Positions 17,795 through 26,936 of a DNA stretch of 64,000 nucleotides are shown here, in pieces (within the stretch, counting starts at the first letter, position 1; the number at the start of each line of letters is the position of its first letter). Source of the DNA: CAYVWB01 sp964455395 (GTDB taxonomy: Bacteria; Desulfobacterota; Desulfovibrionia; Desulfovibrionales; Desulfovibrionaceae). Location: NCBI GenBank assembly GCA_964455395.1, contig CAYVWB010000004.1, forward strand, positions 40,005 to 104,004. Direction: 5' to 3'. Made by a program: the position numbers and the translations under genes. The notes beneath the pieces were generated by a model that saw only the letters and a program-made list of their open reading frames with translations, had not been told where the DNA came from and ran no database searches.

Positions 17795-19398
17795 GCGATT
17801 TTGCCTCCGGGGGTCTTGGGGATCGCCTCGATGATGTCGATGTAGCGCGGCACCTTGTAGCGGTGCAGACGCGTTTCCAGAAAACGCCGCAGCGCGGCGG
17901 CGTCCACGGTGTCGCTGGCGGAGTCGTCGCGCAGCACCACCACGGCGCGCGCCGCTTCTCCGCGCAAAGCGTCGTCCACTTTCACCACCACCGTCTCGGC
18001 CACGGCGGGGTGTTCGCGCAGCGTCTCTTCCACCACGGTGGGAAAGACCTTCATGCCGCCCACTTTCAGCATGCCCACGGCGCGGCCTTCGAAGTAGTGG
18101 AAGCCGTCCGCGTCGCGGCGCACGTTGTCGCCTGTTCGGAAGCCGTGGGGTCCGAACGCGTTGGCGGTCTCTTCCGGATCGCCCGCGTATTCGTTGCAGA
18201 CGGCGGGTCCCATGACGTGAAGCGCCCCGATGACGTCCGGCTTCGCATGCGCAATGACGTCGCCCTGGTCGTCCAGCAGTTGGATGTCATAATACGGCAG
18301 CGCCACGCCCATGGAGCCCGGCCGGGGGGAAGCGACTTCCGGCAGGGGGGTGGCCAAGGCGATGCCGGCCGTTTCCGTGGAACCCCATACCGGCAGCAGG
18401 TGCGCGCCGTGACGATCCTGGAAGCGCTGGGTCAGGGTGGCGGGCACGTGCATGCCGCCGCTTTCGGCCACACGCAGCGCGTTGAGATCGTAGGCTTTCT
18501 CCCGGGTGAGGCGCGTCAACGTCTCATAGATGGTGGCCACGGCCATGAAGCACGTGACGCCTCGCGCAGCCAGAACGCGGGCCACAACATCCGGCCGGAT
18601 GGATTGCGTGAGCACCATGGTTCCGCCCAAGGCCAGGGGCCGCGCGAAGAGTTCATGCGGGTGGACGAACGGCGGCATCATGCAGCAGTGGACATCGTCC
18701 GACGTCATGCGGAAGTGCTCCACGGCGGCGCGGGTGTTCCAATGGATGTGACCGGCCGTGGTGACGGCGCCTTTGGCCCGCCCCGTGGTGCCGGAGGTGA
18801 TGTTCAGATAAACCACCGTTTCCCCCCCGAGATGGGGAACCGCCGGCGGCGGCGCGGACCAGTCCCGGACGGCCTCCTCCCAGAAACGCACATGGGGCGC
18901 CTGCGTCGGCCCGGGGTCTGCGGCGATCTGCTCCACGGACTCCAGGGAGGACGCGGCGACCTCCCCGGGGCCGTCGTAACGCGTACGGATGAGGATCGTG
19001 GGGTGATGGACGTCGGGCAACCCCAGGCGCGTCAATGCTTCCCAGAAGGAGGCGTCCACGATGCAGGCTGAAACGCCGGCGCGCCGGAGCAGCGCCTGCG
19101 CCATCGCCGGGGGGTTGTTGCAATCCAGGGGGACGAAAGCTGCGCCCAGGGACATCACCCCCAGGAACGCGACGATGGCTTCGGGGTCCTTCCGCACGAG
19201 GGTGGCCACACGGTCGCCGGGGCGCACGCCCATGTCCCGCAGCAGATGAGCCACTCCCGAGGCCTGCCGTGCGAGCTCGCCGTAGGTCATCACCCGCTCG
19301 CCATGCATGACGGCGGCTTTGTCGGGGTGCGCGACCGCGGCTGCGGCGAGTTGTTGCGCCGGGTGGAGCACGGCGCCTGGTGGCGTGACGCTGCTCAT
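17776..19398 (-). CDS. AMP-forming acyl-/aryl-CoA ligase
   Basis: A 540-residue ANL-superfamily enzyme that should activate a carboxylate as acyl-AMP and transfer it to CoA. The phosphate loop is TSGTTGRAKG, the A5 motif WGSTETAG, the hinge region FRTGDNV, and the catalytic Lys lies in KTPGGKIAW near the C-terminus. Length and motifs match benzoate-, fatty- or succinylbenzoate-CoA ligases; the substrate cannot be read from the sequence. The longer open frame upstream is a shadow of the DUF362-ferredoxin gene; I start at ATG 19398, which overlaps that gene's stop as ATGA. The context with aromatic-entry genes favours an aromatic acid (inference). Confidence 0.9.
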   Translation of the reverse strand: MSSVTPPGAVLHPAQQLAAAAVAHPDKAAVMHGERVMTYGELARQASGVAHLLRDMGVRPGDRVATLVRKDPEAIVAFLGVMSLGAAFVPLDCNNPPAMAQALLRRAGVSACIVDASFWEALTRLGLPDVHHPTILIRTRYDGPGEVAASSLESVEQIAADPGPTQAPHVRFWEEAVRDWSAPPPAVPHLGGETVVYLNITSGTTGRAKGAVTTAGHIHWNTRAAVEHFRMTSDDVHCCMMPPFVHPHELFARPLALGGTMVLTQSIRPDVVARVLAARGVTCFMAVATIYETLTRLTREKAYDLNALRVAESGGMHVPATLTQRFQDRHGAHLLPVWGSTETAGIALATPLPEVASPRPGSMGVALPYYDIQLLDDQGDVIAHAKPDVIGALHVMGPAVCNEYAGDPEETANAFGPHGFRTGDNVRRDADGFHYFEGRAVGMLKVGGMKVFPTVVEETLREHPAVAETVVVKVDDALRGEAARAVVVLRDDSASDTVDAAALRRFLETRLHRYKVPRYIDIIEAIPKTPGGKIAWRMLS

Positions 19399-20663
19399 GG
19401 CCGGCTCCGTTTGCTCTTGAACTGGCGGATCATGGTCTCGTACTGCCGCAGCTGCTCGGCCAGGAAGCCCAGCTCGCCTTCGATGGCGAAGGCGGTCCTG
19501 GGGCAGACCATCTGGCAGTAGAGGCAGCCGAGACAGGCCTCGCCGGCCAGTGAGTCCGCGTCCGGGGCGTGGGTGCGTCTCGGGTCTCCGCCGAGGGGGC
19601 AGAAGTCCGCGCAGGTTCCGCAGTCTTCGCACCGGGAGGCGTCGAAGTGGAGGCGCTCCAGCCGGGGTTCGTCCTGGATGAATTTGTCTTGTCGCAACCC
19701 CGTGCGGAAAAGGAGTTCGCCGAACCACCCGGTGGCGGCCAGCTTCGTGAAGAACGGCGTGTTGCGCACGGCAAGGAAATACTTCTGGCGTTTGGGGGAA
19801 TGGATGAACGTGGCCAGGGGGCCGGCTTTGGGCGGCGCGAAAGGCGGAACGCGGGGAATGGCCATGGCCGTTGCGGCTTCGTGGTGTTCCGGCGTCAGTT
19901 TGCCTTCGGCCTCGGCGTGGGCCAACGTGCGCACGTCGCGCCAGGGAAACCCGGCGATGCGCGCGCACAGCAGATCCAGCAGGAAGGGGTCTTCGCCCAC
20001 CAGCACGCAGTTCAGCTCCCGGGGGACGCCGCGGGTGGGGCCCAGGCCCTCCATGGCCACGAGGCCGTCCACCACGTGGAGGTGTGGCGGCATGGCTTCC
20101 GTGATGCGCACGATGTTGGCGGCCAGGTTCTGGTGCGTCTTCTTCTTGTTCTCCTGGCCCACCAGGCAACCCATGAGGTTCTTCAGACACACGGTCATGC
20201 CGTTTTCGAAGTGCGTCTTGATGACCGGCATGTTGATGAGGCAGGCGGCCTCCATGCAGTCGCGGGCCACGTGCGCGGTGAGGCCGTCCTCGAAAGGGAT
20301 GGCCACGGGTTCGGCGTAGTTGAGGTCCTTGACGACCACGCCGAAGTGACGGCCCAGGGCGTCCACCTTCAACCGCGCGATGACGCCGATGCGGCTGCGG
20401 TAGAACCCGGAATTGGTGCCTTCCGCGATGGTGAGATCGGTATGTCCGCGGTCCTTCAGGAAAGCGACCACGGCGGCGAGGAGCCGCAGGTCCGTGGTGT
20501 TGCCTGTCAGAGCGTTCATGTTGGCGTTGAGATTGGGCTTGAGGACCACGGGGGCGTCCAGGTCCGTCGGCAAGGCGTGGCTGAAGTCCGTGAGTGCGGC
20601 GTCCAGGCGCTTTTGGAGAGTGGCCCAGTCGGATTCGTGGAGAATGACGCAGTGACTGTTCAT
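19395..20663 (-). CDS. DUF362 domain protein with C-terminal 2x[4Fe-4S] ferredoxin domain
   Basis: A 422-residue protein and the first gene of the operon. The DUF362 region (about 1-260) includes VVLKPNLNANMNA, AEGTNSGFYRSR and INMPVIKTHFENG. The C-terminus carries two ferredoxin motifs with Cys345/348/351/355 and Cys377/380/383/387. The second is a clean CxxCxxCxxxCP; the first (CEDCGTCADFC) is followed by a PLGG loop. It should exchange electrons with low-potential ferredoxin pools. It differs from the second DUF362 protein, which has other Cys spacing, so the two may form a hetero-oligomer or act in sequence (inference). Confidence 0.9.
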   Translation of the reverse strand: MNSHCVILHESDWATLQKRLDAALTDFSHALPTDLDAPVVLKPNLNANMNALTGNTTDLRLLAAVVAFLKDRGHTDLTIAEGTNSGFYRSRIGVIARLKVDALGRHFGVVVKDLNYAEPVAIPFEDGLTAHVARDCMEAACLINMPVIKTHFENGMTVCLKNLMGCLVGQENKKKTHQNLAANIVRITEAMPPHLHVVDGLVAMEGLGPTRGVPRELNCVLVGEDPFLLDLLCARIAGFPWRDVRTLAHAEAEGKLTPEHHEAATAMAIPRVPPFAPPKAGPLATFIHSPKRQKYFLAVRNTPFFTKLAATGWFGELLFRTGLRQDKFIQDEPRLERLHFDASRCEDCGTCADFCPLGGDPRRTHAPDADSLAGEACLGCLYCQMVCPRTAFAIEGELGFLAEQLRQYETMIRQFKSKRSRP

Positions 20664-21230
20664 GGCGGAAGACGTGGTCTGAGACAGGATGGGGAGCGCG
20701 CCGCGCCAGGGGGGAATACGCCAGCGTGAGCGGTGAAGTCGAACCCTACCCCAATTTCACGCCGGAGCCCAGACATTCCTCAAGCCAAGAGCGGACAGTC
20801 ACCCTTCGAACGCCCTTGCCCTCTGCCGCAGCGGCGGGTTTCGGGGAGACTTCAGGGAGGCTTGGTCCGGGCCGCTTGCATGTTGCGCCCCGGCCCTCGG
20901 CTGACGTCCACGCACCCTTCTGCGCTCGATCGCGAAGACTCCACAGACGCTTCGACGGACGCTTGCAAGGCAGCGGCCTTTCATCCGCCCCGGGCCGCCT
21001 CATCATCCGGGGCCCCTTTTACCAAGCCGTCCGGGCCGCAATGGCTTCCGGCGATCACGGCGTCAACAGCTGTAGATGTCCACGCGTGGTGGCGCAAGGA
21101 ATCACGCCCCTCCTCCACGGCGCCGCGTGGGCCCGCGGCGTCGCAAGGACGGTTCCGCTGCGCGAGGTCTCGGCCTGCCACCGTCTCGCCAGCAGTGCGG
21201 CGAGCCGACGCATTTCGGCGGCATGGCGGT
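20664..21230. other. intergenic region upstream of the DUF362 operon
   Basis: 567 bp with no frame I believe: the long open frames here are GC-driven and have no recognisable composition or ribosome binding site. It should hold the promoter of the minus-strand DUF362 operon, but I could not pick out convincing hexamers. Confidence 0.5.
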
Positions 21231-21617
21231 TCAGCGCGCTTCGTCCACTTCCACGACTGCTCGGGACCATTCGTCCGGCCGCGCAGTAAGGATGACGATG
21301 CGGCTGGGCGCTTTCTCCCCGGGTTGCAGCATGGAGTCGAAGGAGTGCTCGAACCAGTTCTTGAAATACGGCTCTCCGGCGGCGTCGTAGAGGGTGATCC
21401 ACCCTTTCACGCCGGCGATGGCGCTGGCGGAGGTGTTCTCCACAACGGTGTGAAAAACCGTATGTTCGGGATATTCCTGTTCTTCGCAGTTTTTGAGGGT
21501 CAGCATGGCGCCGTCGGCGTTCTGCACGGCGCACTGGGCCGCGGCGTCGCCTGTCACGGCGAAGACCAGCCAGGACGCCAGCGCAGCGACGAGGAGGCTC
21601 TGGGCCAGGATGTTCAT
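21231..21617 (-). CDS. small secreted protein, function unknown
   Basis: A 128-residue protein. ATG 21617 is preceded by AAAGGAG at good spacing. The first 28 or so residues form a Sec signal peptide with an AAAQ cleavage region. The mature part of about 100 residues looks like a small beta domain with two Cys (AAQCAVQ and KNCEEQEY) that could form a disulfide; the VENTSASAIAGVKGWI stretch is reminiscent of periplasmic FxLYD/DUF3426-type beta folds, without a firm match. It is monocistronic and divergent from the following membrane protein gene. Confidence 0.75.
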   Translation of the reverse strand: MNILAQSLLVAALASWLVFAVTGDAAAQCAVQNADGAMLTLKNCEEQEYPEHTVFHTVVENTSASAIAGVKGWITLYDAAGEPYFKNWFEHSFDSMLQPGEKAPSRIVILTARPDEWSRAVVEVDEAR

Positions 21618-21643
21618 GGGGAAGCTCCTTTGATTTCCTGTAA

Positions 21644-21672
21644 TATATTGTCGAAAGGCGGCGGCATGGCAA
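21644..21672 (-). promoter_or_regulatory. candidate sigma-70 promoter of the small secreted protein
   Basis: On the minus strand TTGCCA (21672-21667) and AATATA (21649-21644) are 17 bp apart, about 27 bp from the start codon. The local sequence is AT-rich around the -10. Confidence 0.4.
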
Positions 21673-21848
21673 GCGCTCGGCGCGATTTTCCTCAAAATTA
21701 TTTGGTCCCTATGGCGTCTTTCCCCGATCTGGGATAGAGTGCGTTGCCGAGAGGCCCTGCCCGGAACCCATACCAACTTGCCGCATTCATGGAAATATAC
21801 CCTGCCATATCGCCACACCCCACAGCGCCGCACGGTCTTGGTCGGCTC

Positions 21849-23381
21849 ATGGAGTCACGCCGCGTCATTGCGCTCTTTTTCGTCTTCCTGCTGCTGATGC
21901 TGGCGACCATCCCGCCCAACGGCGCGCTTTCCCGCAACGAGGAAGTCTTCTTCACGGAAGCGTTGAAAGCCGTGGCGCCGGAGCGTTTCCACGAGCCTTC
22001 AGCCATGCGTGAGGACCGCAACACAAGGCTCGCGTTCGACATCCCCATGGGACTGCTCATCGAGGCCACGGACCCCGCCACGGCGCAGATGGCGGGCCGG
22101 CTCTTCAACGCTGCGTTGTACGCCGCCGCGCTGACGGCTCTGGCCGTGGCGGCGGGAATGGGGTTGGTGGACGGCGTGCTCATGGTCATGGCGCTCTTTC
22201 TGGTTCAGCGCTACACCATGGGGCTGGAGTGGCTTTTTTCCGGAGTCGAGTCCAAGACCATCGCGTACCCCTGCGTGCTCTTCGCGATGGCGCGGCTCAT
22301 GAAGGCGCGGTATGCGCAAGCCGGCCTCCTGCTTGCCGCCGCGACGTATTTCCACTTTCTTGTGGGTGGATTCTGGGCGCTCTTTCTGGCCGTGGTCGCA
22401 GCGTGGGACCAGCGCTCGCTGAAGGCGCCGGGCCTTGTCTTGAGCGTCTACATCATCGCAGCGGCGCCGCAATTGTACATCATTCTCAGGGATTATGCAG
22501 ACACACTGCGTCCCATCGCCAGTGTGGACGGCTTGACGGCGGACTACATCTACACCTACCTGCGCATCCCCCACCATGCGGCGCCGTTCAAGAGCATGGC
22601 GGTGTTCTCCAGCTGGGCGCCCGCCATCGGCTTGGCGGCGGGTCTCTTTCTGTTGATGGTGGGCATGGTCCGCCACGCCGTGGGTCCCGGCAGAACGCTG
22701 ACCCGGCTTGCGGTGACGGCGCTCGCCTTCGTGCTGTTCGCGCTCTTGGTCAGCGCCGTGGACCATGGCGGCGTCACCGGCAAGCTTTACTTGTTCCGGC
22801 CCACGCACTTGGCCTTCATGCTCTGTTTCGCCGCCATCCTGTTGTTCCTCTCGGCGTGGCTGCGGGAACGCAGCCTGGTGGTGAAGCTGGCCTTGCTGCT
22901 GGTGCTGACGCCGCCCTTTCTGGCGCGCGCTGCCGAGGAAGCCCTGGGCGACTGGATGAAGACGCGCACGCTGCATCGGCAACAGGCTGCGGTGGAAGCG
23001 TACGTCCTCGCCGAAACGGCTCCGGACGCTCTCATCCTGATCGACCCCGCGCTGGAAGGGGACTTCATGCGCTTCGAACGCGCCACCGGTCGACCCACCC
23101 TGGTGAACGAACGCATGGTGCCCACCAAACCACGCGCCTTGCTGGACTGGCATGCGCTGCTGGACTATCGTGAACGAGTGTTCACGCAAGGTTGCGCCGC
23201 GCTGGCCGTCCCTCCCGCCACGCGAGAGGCGCCCCCCGGGGCGGACTACCTGCTGACGCGTCGCAAGGATGCGATGCTTCTCCACGAAACCTGCGCCGCG
23301 CCGGCCTACGAGGACGCTTCGTATATCCTTTTCCCCGCCGCCCCGGCTCCTCCAGGGTCCTCCGCGGGTTCCCCCGATTGA
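21849..23381 (+). CDS. polytopic inner-membrane protein, possibly a glycosyltransferase-like envelope protein
   Basis: A 510-residue protein from ATG 21849; ATG 21789 is also in frame and neither has a clear ribosome binding site. About ten hydrophobic segments occupy residues 5-390, followed by a soluble C-terminal region of about 120 residues. An early loop with Asn-Glu-Glu (SRNEEVFFTEAL) and the overall plan resemble integral-membrane proteins such as GT39/GT-C-like enzymes, but I see no diagnostic DxD. It precedes polysaccharide genes in the same direction, so an envelope role is likely. Confidence 0.7.
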   Translation: MESRRVIALFFVFLLLMLATIPPNGALSRNEEVFFTEALKAVAPERFHEPSAMREDRNTRLAFDIPMGLLIEATDPATAQMAGRLFNAALYAAALTALAVAAGMGLVDGVLMVMALFLVQRYTMGLEWLFSGVESKTIAYPCVLFAMARLMKARYAQAGLLLAAATYFHFLVGGFWALFLAVVAAWDQRSLKAPGLVLSVYIIAAAPQLYIILRDYADTLRPIASVDGLTADYIYTYLRIPHHAAPFKSMAVFSSWAPAIGLAAGLFLLMVGMVRHAVGPGRTLTRLAVTALAFVLFALLVSAVDHGGVTGKLYLFRPTHLAFMLCFAAILLFLSAWLRERSLVVKLALLLVLTPPFLARAAEEALGDWMKTRTLHRQQAAVEAYVLAETAPDALILIDPALEGDFMRFERATGRPTLVNERMVPTKPRALLDWHALLDYRERVFTQGCAALAVPPATREAPPGADYLLTRRKDAMLLHETCAAPAYEDASYILFPAAPAPPGSSAGSPD

Positions 23382-23455
23382 CGCCTCGCCAAGCGTCGCG
23401 CCAGTCGGCCACGGCGGGCCGGCCGCCCCGAAGCAGGTAAAATCGCCCAGAAGGA

Positions 23456-23483
23456 TTGTATCTTTTCACACTTTTGCTATGCT
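23456..23483 (+). promoter_or_regulatory. weak candidate promoter before the methyltransferase gene
   Basis: TTGTAT and TATGCT with a 16-bp spacer stand in a short AT-rich island of an otherwise GC-rich gap, about 150 bp before the methyltransferase start. Confidence 0.25.
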
Positions 23484-23633
23484 TGTGGATATCGGGCAAA
23501 GAGCGCCCCGCCATGGGCGTTCCCTGGTCCTGGCGTGGCGAGCCGTTTGACGGCCCTCGACGCGCGCCCGGGCGACGCGCCATTGCTGCGCGCATCCTGT
23601 CCGTCACGTCAACCGCACGGAGCTACAATTCCC

Positions 23634-24944
23634 ATGGTCAATGCGCTCCCCGCCTGCGAGCTGCCAGGCGACATCTGCCCCGAGAGAACGACGTGCCGCA
23701 TCTGCGGCAACGACCAATTCGCCTCCATCCTCGATCTCGGCTCGCAGTATATCGCTTCCATTTTCGTGGGGGATGACGTGGACCCGTGCATCAACCAGCC
23801 CTACCCGCTGGAGCTGACGCGTTGCGCACACCCGGAAGGCTGCGGTCTGGTGCAACTGCGCCACACCGTCTATCAGCCCCTGCTCTATCACAATTACGGC
23901 TATCTCTCCGGCACCAACGAGAAGATGCGCCGCCACCTGGAAGACATCGTCTCGCGGTGTCGGGAGTATATCGACCTGAAGCCGGGCGACGCCGTGCTGG
24001 ACATTGGGTGCAACGACGGGACGCTGCTGGACGCCTACGCCCTGCCCGGCCTGCGCACAATGGGCGTGGACCCCTCCCCCAACGTGGCCGCCATGGCCCG
24101 TGACAAAGGCCACGCCGTCATCAACGATTTCTTCAGCGCGAAGACGCTGCGCGCCGCCCACCCGGACGCGCGGTTCCGCATCATCTCCTCCATCGCCATG
24201 TTCTATGACCTGGAGGACCCCAACAGCTTCGTGCGCGACGTCTCCGATCTGCTCACGGATGACGGGCTCTGGGTGGTGGAGATGTCCTACTTGCCCACCA
24301 TGCTGGCCATGAACTCCTACGACACCGTCTGTCACGAGCATCTGGAGTACTACACCCTCAAGCAAGTGGAGTGGATCACCTGGCAGCACGGCCTGGAGAC
24401 CCACCGCGTGGAATTCAATGACATCAACGGCGGCTCCTTCCGCATTTTCTTCCGCAAGAAGGGTTACCTGCCCCCCAACGAGGAGGACCTGGGCATCCTG
24501 CATGACGCACGCGAACACGAAGCGCAGCTGCAGCTGGACACGCCGGAGCCCTACGAGCGGTTCAACCACGACATCACACGCGTGAGCAAGGAGCTGGTGG
24601 CGCTCTTGCGCGCCATCAAGGACGCCGGCGAACAAGTCTACATCTACGGCGCCTCCACCAAAGGCAACGTCATCTTGCAGTATTGCGGCATCGGCCCGGA
24701 GCTGACCGCCAAGGCCGCGGACCGCAACCCCAACAAGTTCGGCAGGCGCACCCTGGGGACCGACGTGCCCATCATTTCCGAAGAAGAAGCGCGCGCGGAC
24801 CACCCCGCTTACTTCCTGGCGCTGCCGTGGCACTTCATCGACGCGTTCCTGGTGCGCGAAGCCGAATACCTGGAGCGCGGCGGACGCTTCATCCTGCCTC
24901 TGCCGGAGGTGCGCGTGGTGGGCAAGGAAGGCGCATCCGCATGA
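23634..24944 (+). CDS. SAM-dependent sugar C-methyltransferase (NDP-hexose type)
   Basis: A 436-residue protein with the three-part layout of NDP-hexose C-methyltransferases. It has an N-terminal zinc-finger-like domain (CRICGNDQF, later CAHPEGCGLVQL), a central Rossmann SAM-binding domain with VLDIGCNDGTLL, and a C-terminal domain that often binds the NDP-sugar (YIYGASTKGNVILQ). These enzymes methylate a carbon of a 4-keto sugar for branched deoxysugars. The start codon at 23634 has GGAG upstream. It overlaps the next gene (ATGA), fitting synthesis of a modified sugar for the adjacent polysaccharide cluster. Confidence 0.88.
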   Translation: MVNALPACELPGDICPERTTCRICGNDQFASILDLGSQYIASIFVGDDVDPCINQPYPLELTRCAHPEGCGLVQLRHTVYQPLLYHNYGYLSGTNEKMRRHLEDIVSRCREYIDLKPGDAVLDIGCNDGTLLDAYALPGLRTMGVDPSPNVAAMARDKGHAVINDFFSAKTLRAAHPDARFRIISSIAMFYDLEDPNSFVRDVSDLLTDDGLWVVEMSYLPTMLAMNSYDTVCHEHLEYYTLKQVEWITWQHGLETHRVEFNDINGGSFRIFFRKKGYLPPNEEDLGILHDAREHEAQLQLDTPEPYERFNHDITRVSKELVALLRAIKDAGEQVYIYGASTKGNVILQYCGIGPELTAKAADRNPNKFGRRTLGTDVPIISEEEARADHPAYFLALPWHFIDAFLVREAEYLERGGRFILPLPEVRVVGKEGASA

Positions 24945-25270
24945 AGCTGCCGGATGATCTCTATCGCGAGATCGTCCTGAACATGCCCATCTGTTGCGTG
25001 GATATCGGTCCGCTGGACACAGCGGGTCGCGTGCTGTTGCTGCGTCGGCGGGAGGAACCGGCGCGGGGCGCCTGGTGGTTTCCCGGCGGCCGTGTGCTGC
25101 GCGGCGAAACGCGCCTGCAGGCCGCGCGTCGCAAGCTCGCCGAAGAGTGCGGCTTCTCCCCCCTGGACGCCGAGGCCCATCCCATGACGCCTCGGCTGAC
25201 AGAGCTCGGCGGCTTCGACGTCCTCTTCCCCGCCACGGCGGAGCAGCCCGGCCGCGACGGCGTGGGGTAG
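24941..25270 (+). CDS. short Nudix hydrolase, GDP-mannose mannosyl hydrolase-like
   Basis: A 109-residue protein translationally coupled to the methyltransferase gene. The Nudix box is present (GGRVLRGET then RRKLAEECGF) but Lys replaces the Glu that normally follows Arg in REUxEE, as in the atypical box of GDP-mannose mannosyl hydrolase. The LNMPICCVDI start also resembles that enzyme. Family members run to about 150-160 residues; this one stops near the point where the conserved HTV strand is expected, and other frames downstream do not supply it. It may be a shortened or decaying gene. Confidence 0.65.
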   Translation: MKLPDDLYREIVLNMPICCVDIGPLDTAGRVLLLRRREEPARGAWWFPGGRVLRGETRLQAARRKLAEECGFSPLDAEAHPMTPRLTELGGFDVLFPATAEQPGRDGVG

Positions 25271-25460
25271 CGGCCGTGTCTCAGGCGCTTCGGTTTGGCT
25301 GCCCGGCGCGTCGTATTTATCCAGAAACTCTAGAGAACGCGTCGTATTTTCCGCATTTTTCCGTTGCTGCGGCGCTGCCTTTCTGGCATAGGATACAGTG
25401 AAGGGGCGAAGTTCTCGCGTCATTTTTTTCCGTATCATGTTCCAGAAGGAGGTGCGTCGT

Positions 25461-26936
25461 ATGGAACAGGCCAACGCGCCCATGCAGGGTCAGTTTTCCC
25501 AGCCGCGGGAGTCCATGGGCCGCAGCGGGTTGTCGCCCCTCCACGTCGTGCTTGCGATGCTGGTGGTCGTCAGTTCCCTTGTGCTGCTGGCGACGCCGTA
25601 TTATTCCTACTCCGTCTTCCCGGCGATGCTGGCGTTTCTGACGTTGGTGTTGTGGTGGAAGCCACAGTTCGGTCTCTATCTCATCCTCTTCTTCGTGCCA
25701 TTCGACGCGTATCGCGCGCTCATCATGCCCTCCACATACAGTCAGCTCACCATCTCCAAGGTAACGGGCTTTCTGTTGATCGCCATATTGTTCATCCAGC
25801 TGGCCTTGACCCACGGCTCCGCAATGCGCTTGCGTGCGAATCTGTGGCGCCCGCTGGCGCTGCTGCTCGTGGCCGCCGGGATCTCGATCATTTTCTCGCA
25901 GTATGAGCTCAACGCCATGAACGAACTGCGCAAGTTCTTGACGGCAGTGCTCATCTTCGCATTGACGTTGCTTCTGGTGAGCGAACGCGGCTTCATGTCC
26001 ACGCTGCCGAAAGTCGTCGTCTTCTCCATCTGCATCGGCGTGGTGCTCTCCGTGGTGGGTTACTTTTTCGGCTGGACGGCGTTCATGATCGCTGGCGACT
26101 CCTACGACCGTGTCACGGGCACGGGCTTGAACCCCAACCATTTCGCGCTGATGGTGCTGGTCACCATGCCTTTCCTCGCACACTGGATTTTCGATTCGAG
26201 CCGGCCCCTGGTGAAGGCCGGCGCCGCCGCGCTCTTCTTCACCAATGTCGCTGCGCTGGTGCTGACGTACTCCCGCGGCGCCGCGATCATCTCGCTGGTG
26301 ACCTTCGTGCTCCTCATCCGTGAACACGGGAAGAAGTTCCGGCCGCGCTATTTCGGCTTCGTGTGTCTGGCGGCGCTCATCGGCTTGCTGTGCGTGCTCT
26401 ATCTGGTGCCGGCGGACTACTGGCAACGCCAGAAGAGCATCAGCACGCAGGATTCATCAGTCAGCTCGCGCATTTCCTACATCAAAGCAGCGCAATGGTC
26501 TCTGGAGCAGCGGCCCATCATCGGGGTGGGCGTGGGCTCCTACGACGTGATGTACTCCTACTCCCCCTGGGCGTTCATCGAGGGCTGGAACCGCCGCACC
26601 CGCGATCAAGCCCGCCGCGACGCGCACAACACCTACCTGGAGATCCTCGTCGGAACAGGGGTCGTCGGCTTCATCTTCTACGCCGCCATGATCGTCCTGG
26701 GTTTGCGCAATTTCAACCGCGCCGTGGACCTCACTCGATACAAACGACTCCCGGAACTCAAAGGCATGATCAAAGCCTACCGCATGGCTTTCCTCATCGT
26801 CCTGGCGTATTATTTCATGTTGTCCAGCGTCTACTCGCGCTACTTCTGGGTGCTTCTGGCGGTCTCCGTCCTCGCCTTGCGCCTCGCCAAGAGCGCCACG
26901 GAGAAGGAGATCGATGACATGGCCGCCAATTATTGA
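25461..26936 (+). CDS. O-antigen ligase family membrane protein
   Basis: A 491-residue inner-membrane protein with about 11 hydrophobic segments. The Wzy/WaaL-type large periplasmic loop contains the RRDAHNTYLEILVGTG motif; YSRGAAIISLV lies in a preceding helix. Such proteins polymerise or ligate lipid-linked glycans on the periplasmic face; which activity applies here cannot be told. I start at ATG 25461 because AGAAGGAGG precedes it by 7 bases, although the frame is open further upstream. It overlaps the next glycosyltransferase by 23 bases. Confidence 0.88.
   Translation: MEQANAPMQGQFSQPRESMGRSGLSPLHVVLAMLVVVSSLVLLATPYYSYSVFPAMLAFLTLVLWWKPQFGLYLILFFVPFDAYRALIMPSTYSQLTISKVTGFLLIAILFIQLALTHGSAMRLRANLWRPLALLLVAAGISIIFSQYELNAMNELRKFLTAVLIFALTLLLVSERGFMSTLPKVVVFSICIGVVLSVVGYFFGWTAFMIAGDSYDRVTGTGLNPNHFALMVLVTMPFLAHWIFDSSRPLVKAGAAALFFTNVAALVLTYSRGAAIISLVTFVLLIREHGKKFRPRYFGFVCLAALIGLLCVLYLVPADYWQRQKSISTQDSSVSSRISYIKAAQWSLEQRPIIGVGVGSYDVMYSYSPWAFIEGWNRRTRDQARRDAHNTYLEILVGTGVVGFIFYAAMIVLGLRNFNRAVDLTRYKRLPELKGMIKAYRMAFLIVLAYYFMLSSVYSRYFWVLLAVSVLALRLAKSATEKEIDDMAANY

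Noticed and set aside
20726..21737. Overlapping plus-strand open frames between the DUF362 operon and the membrane protein
   Set aside because: Ser/Pro/Arg-rich translations without start signals; they overlap the better supported secreted-protein gene on the other strand.
25271..25401. Continuation of the Nudix gene in another frame after a frameshift
   Set aside because: None of the other two frames encodes the expected HTV-type strand or any later Nudix element.
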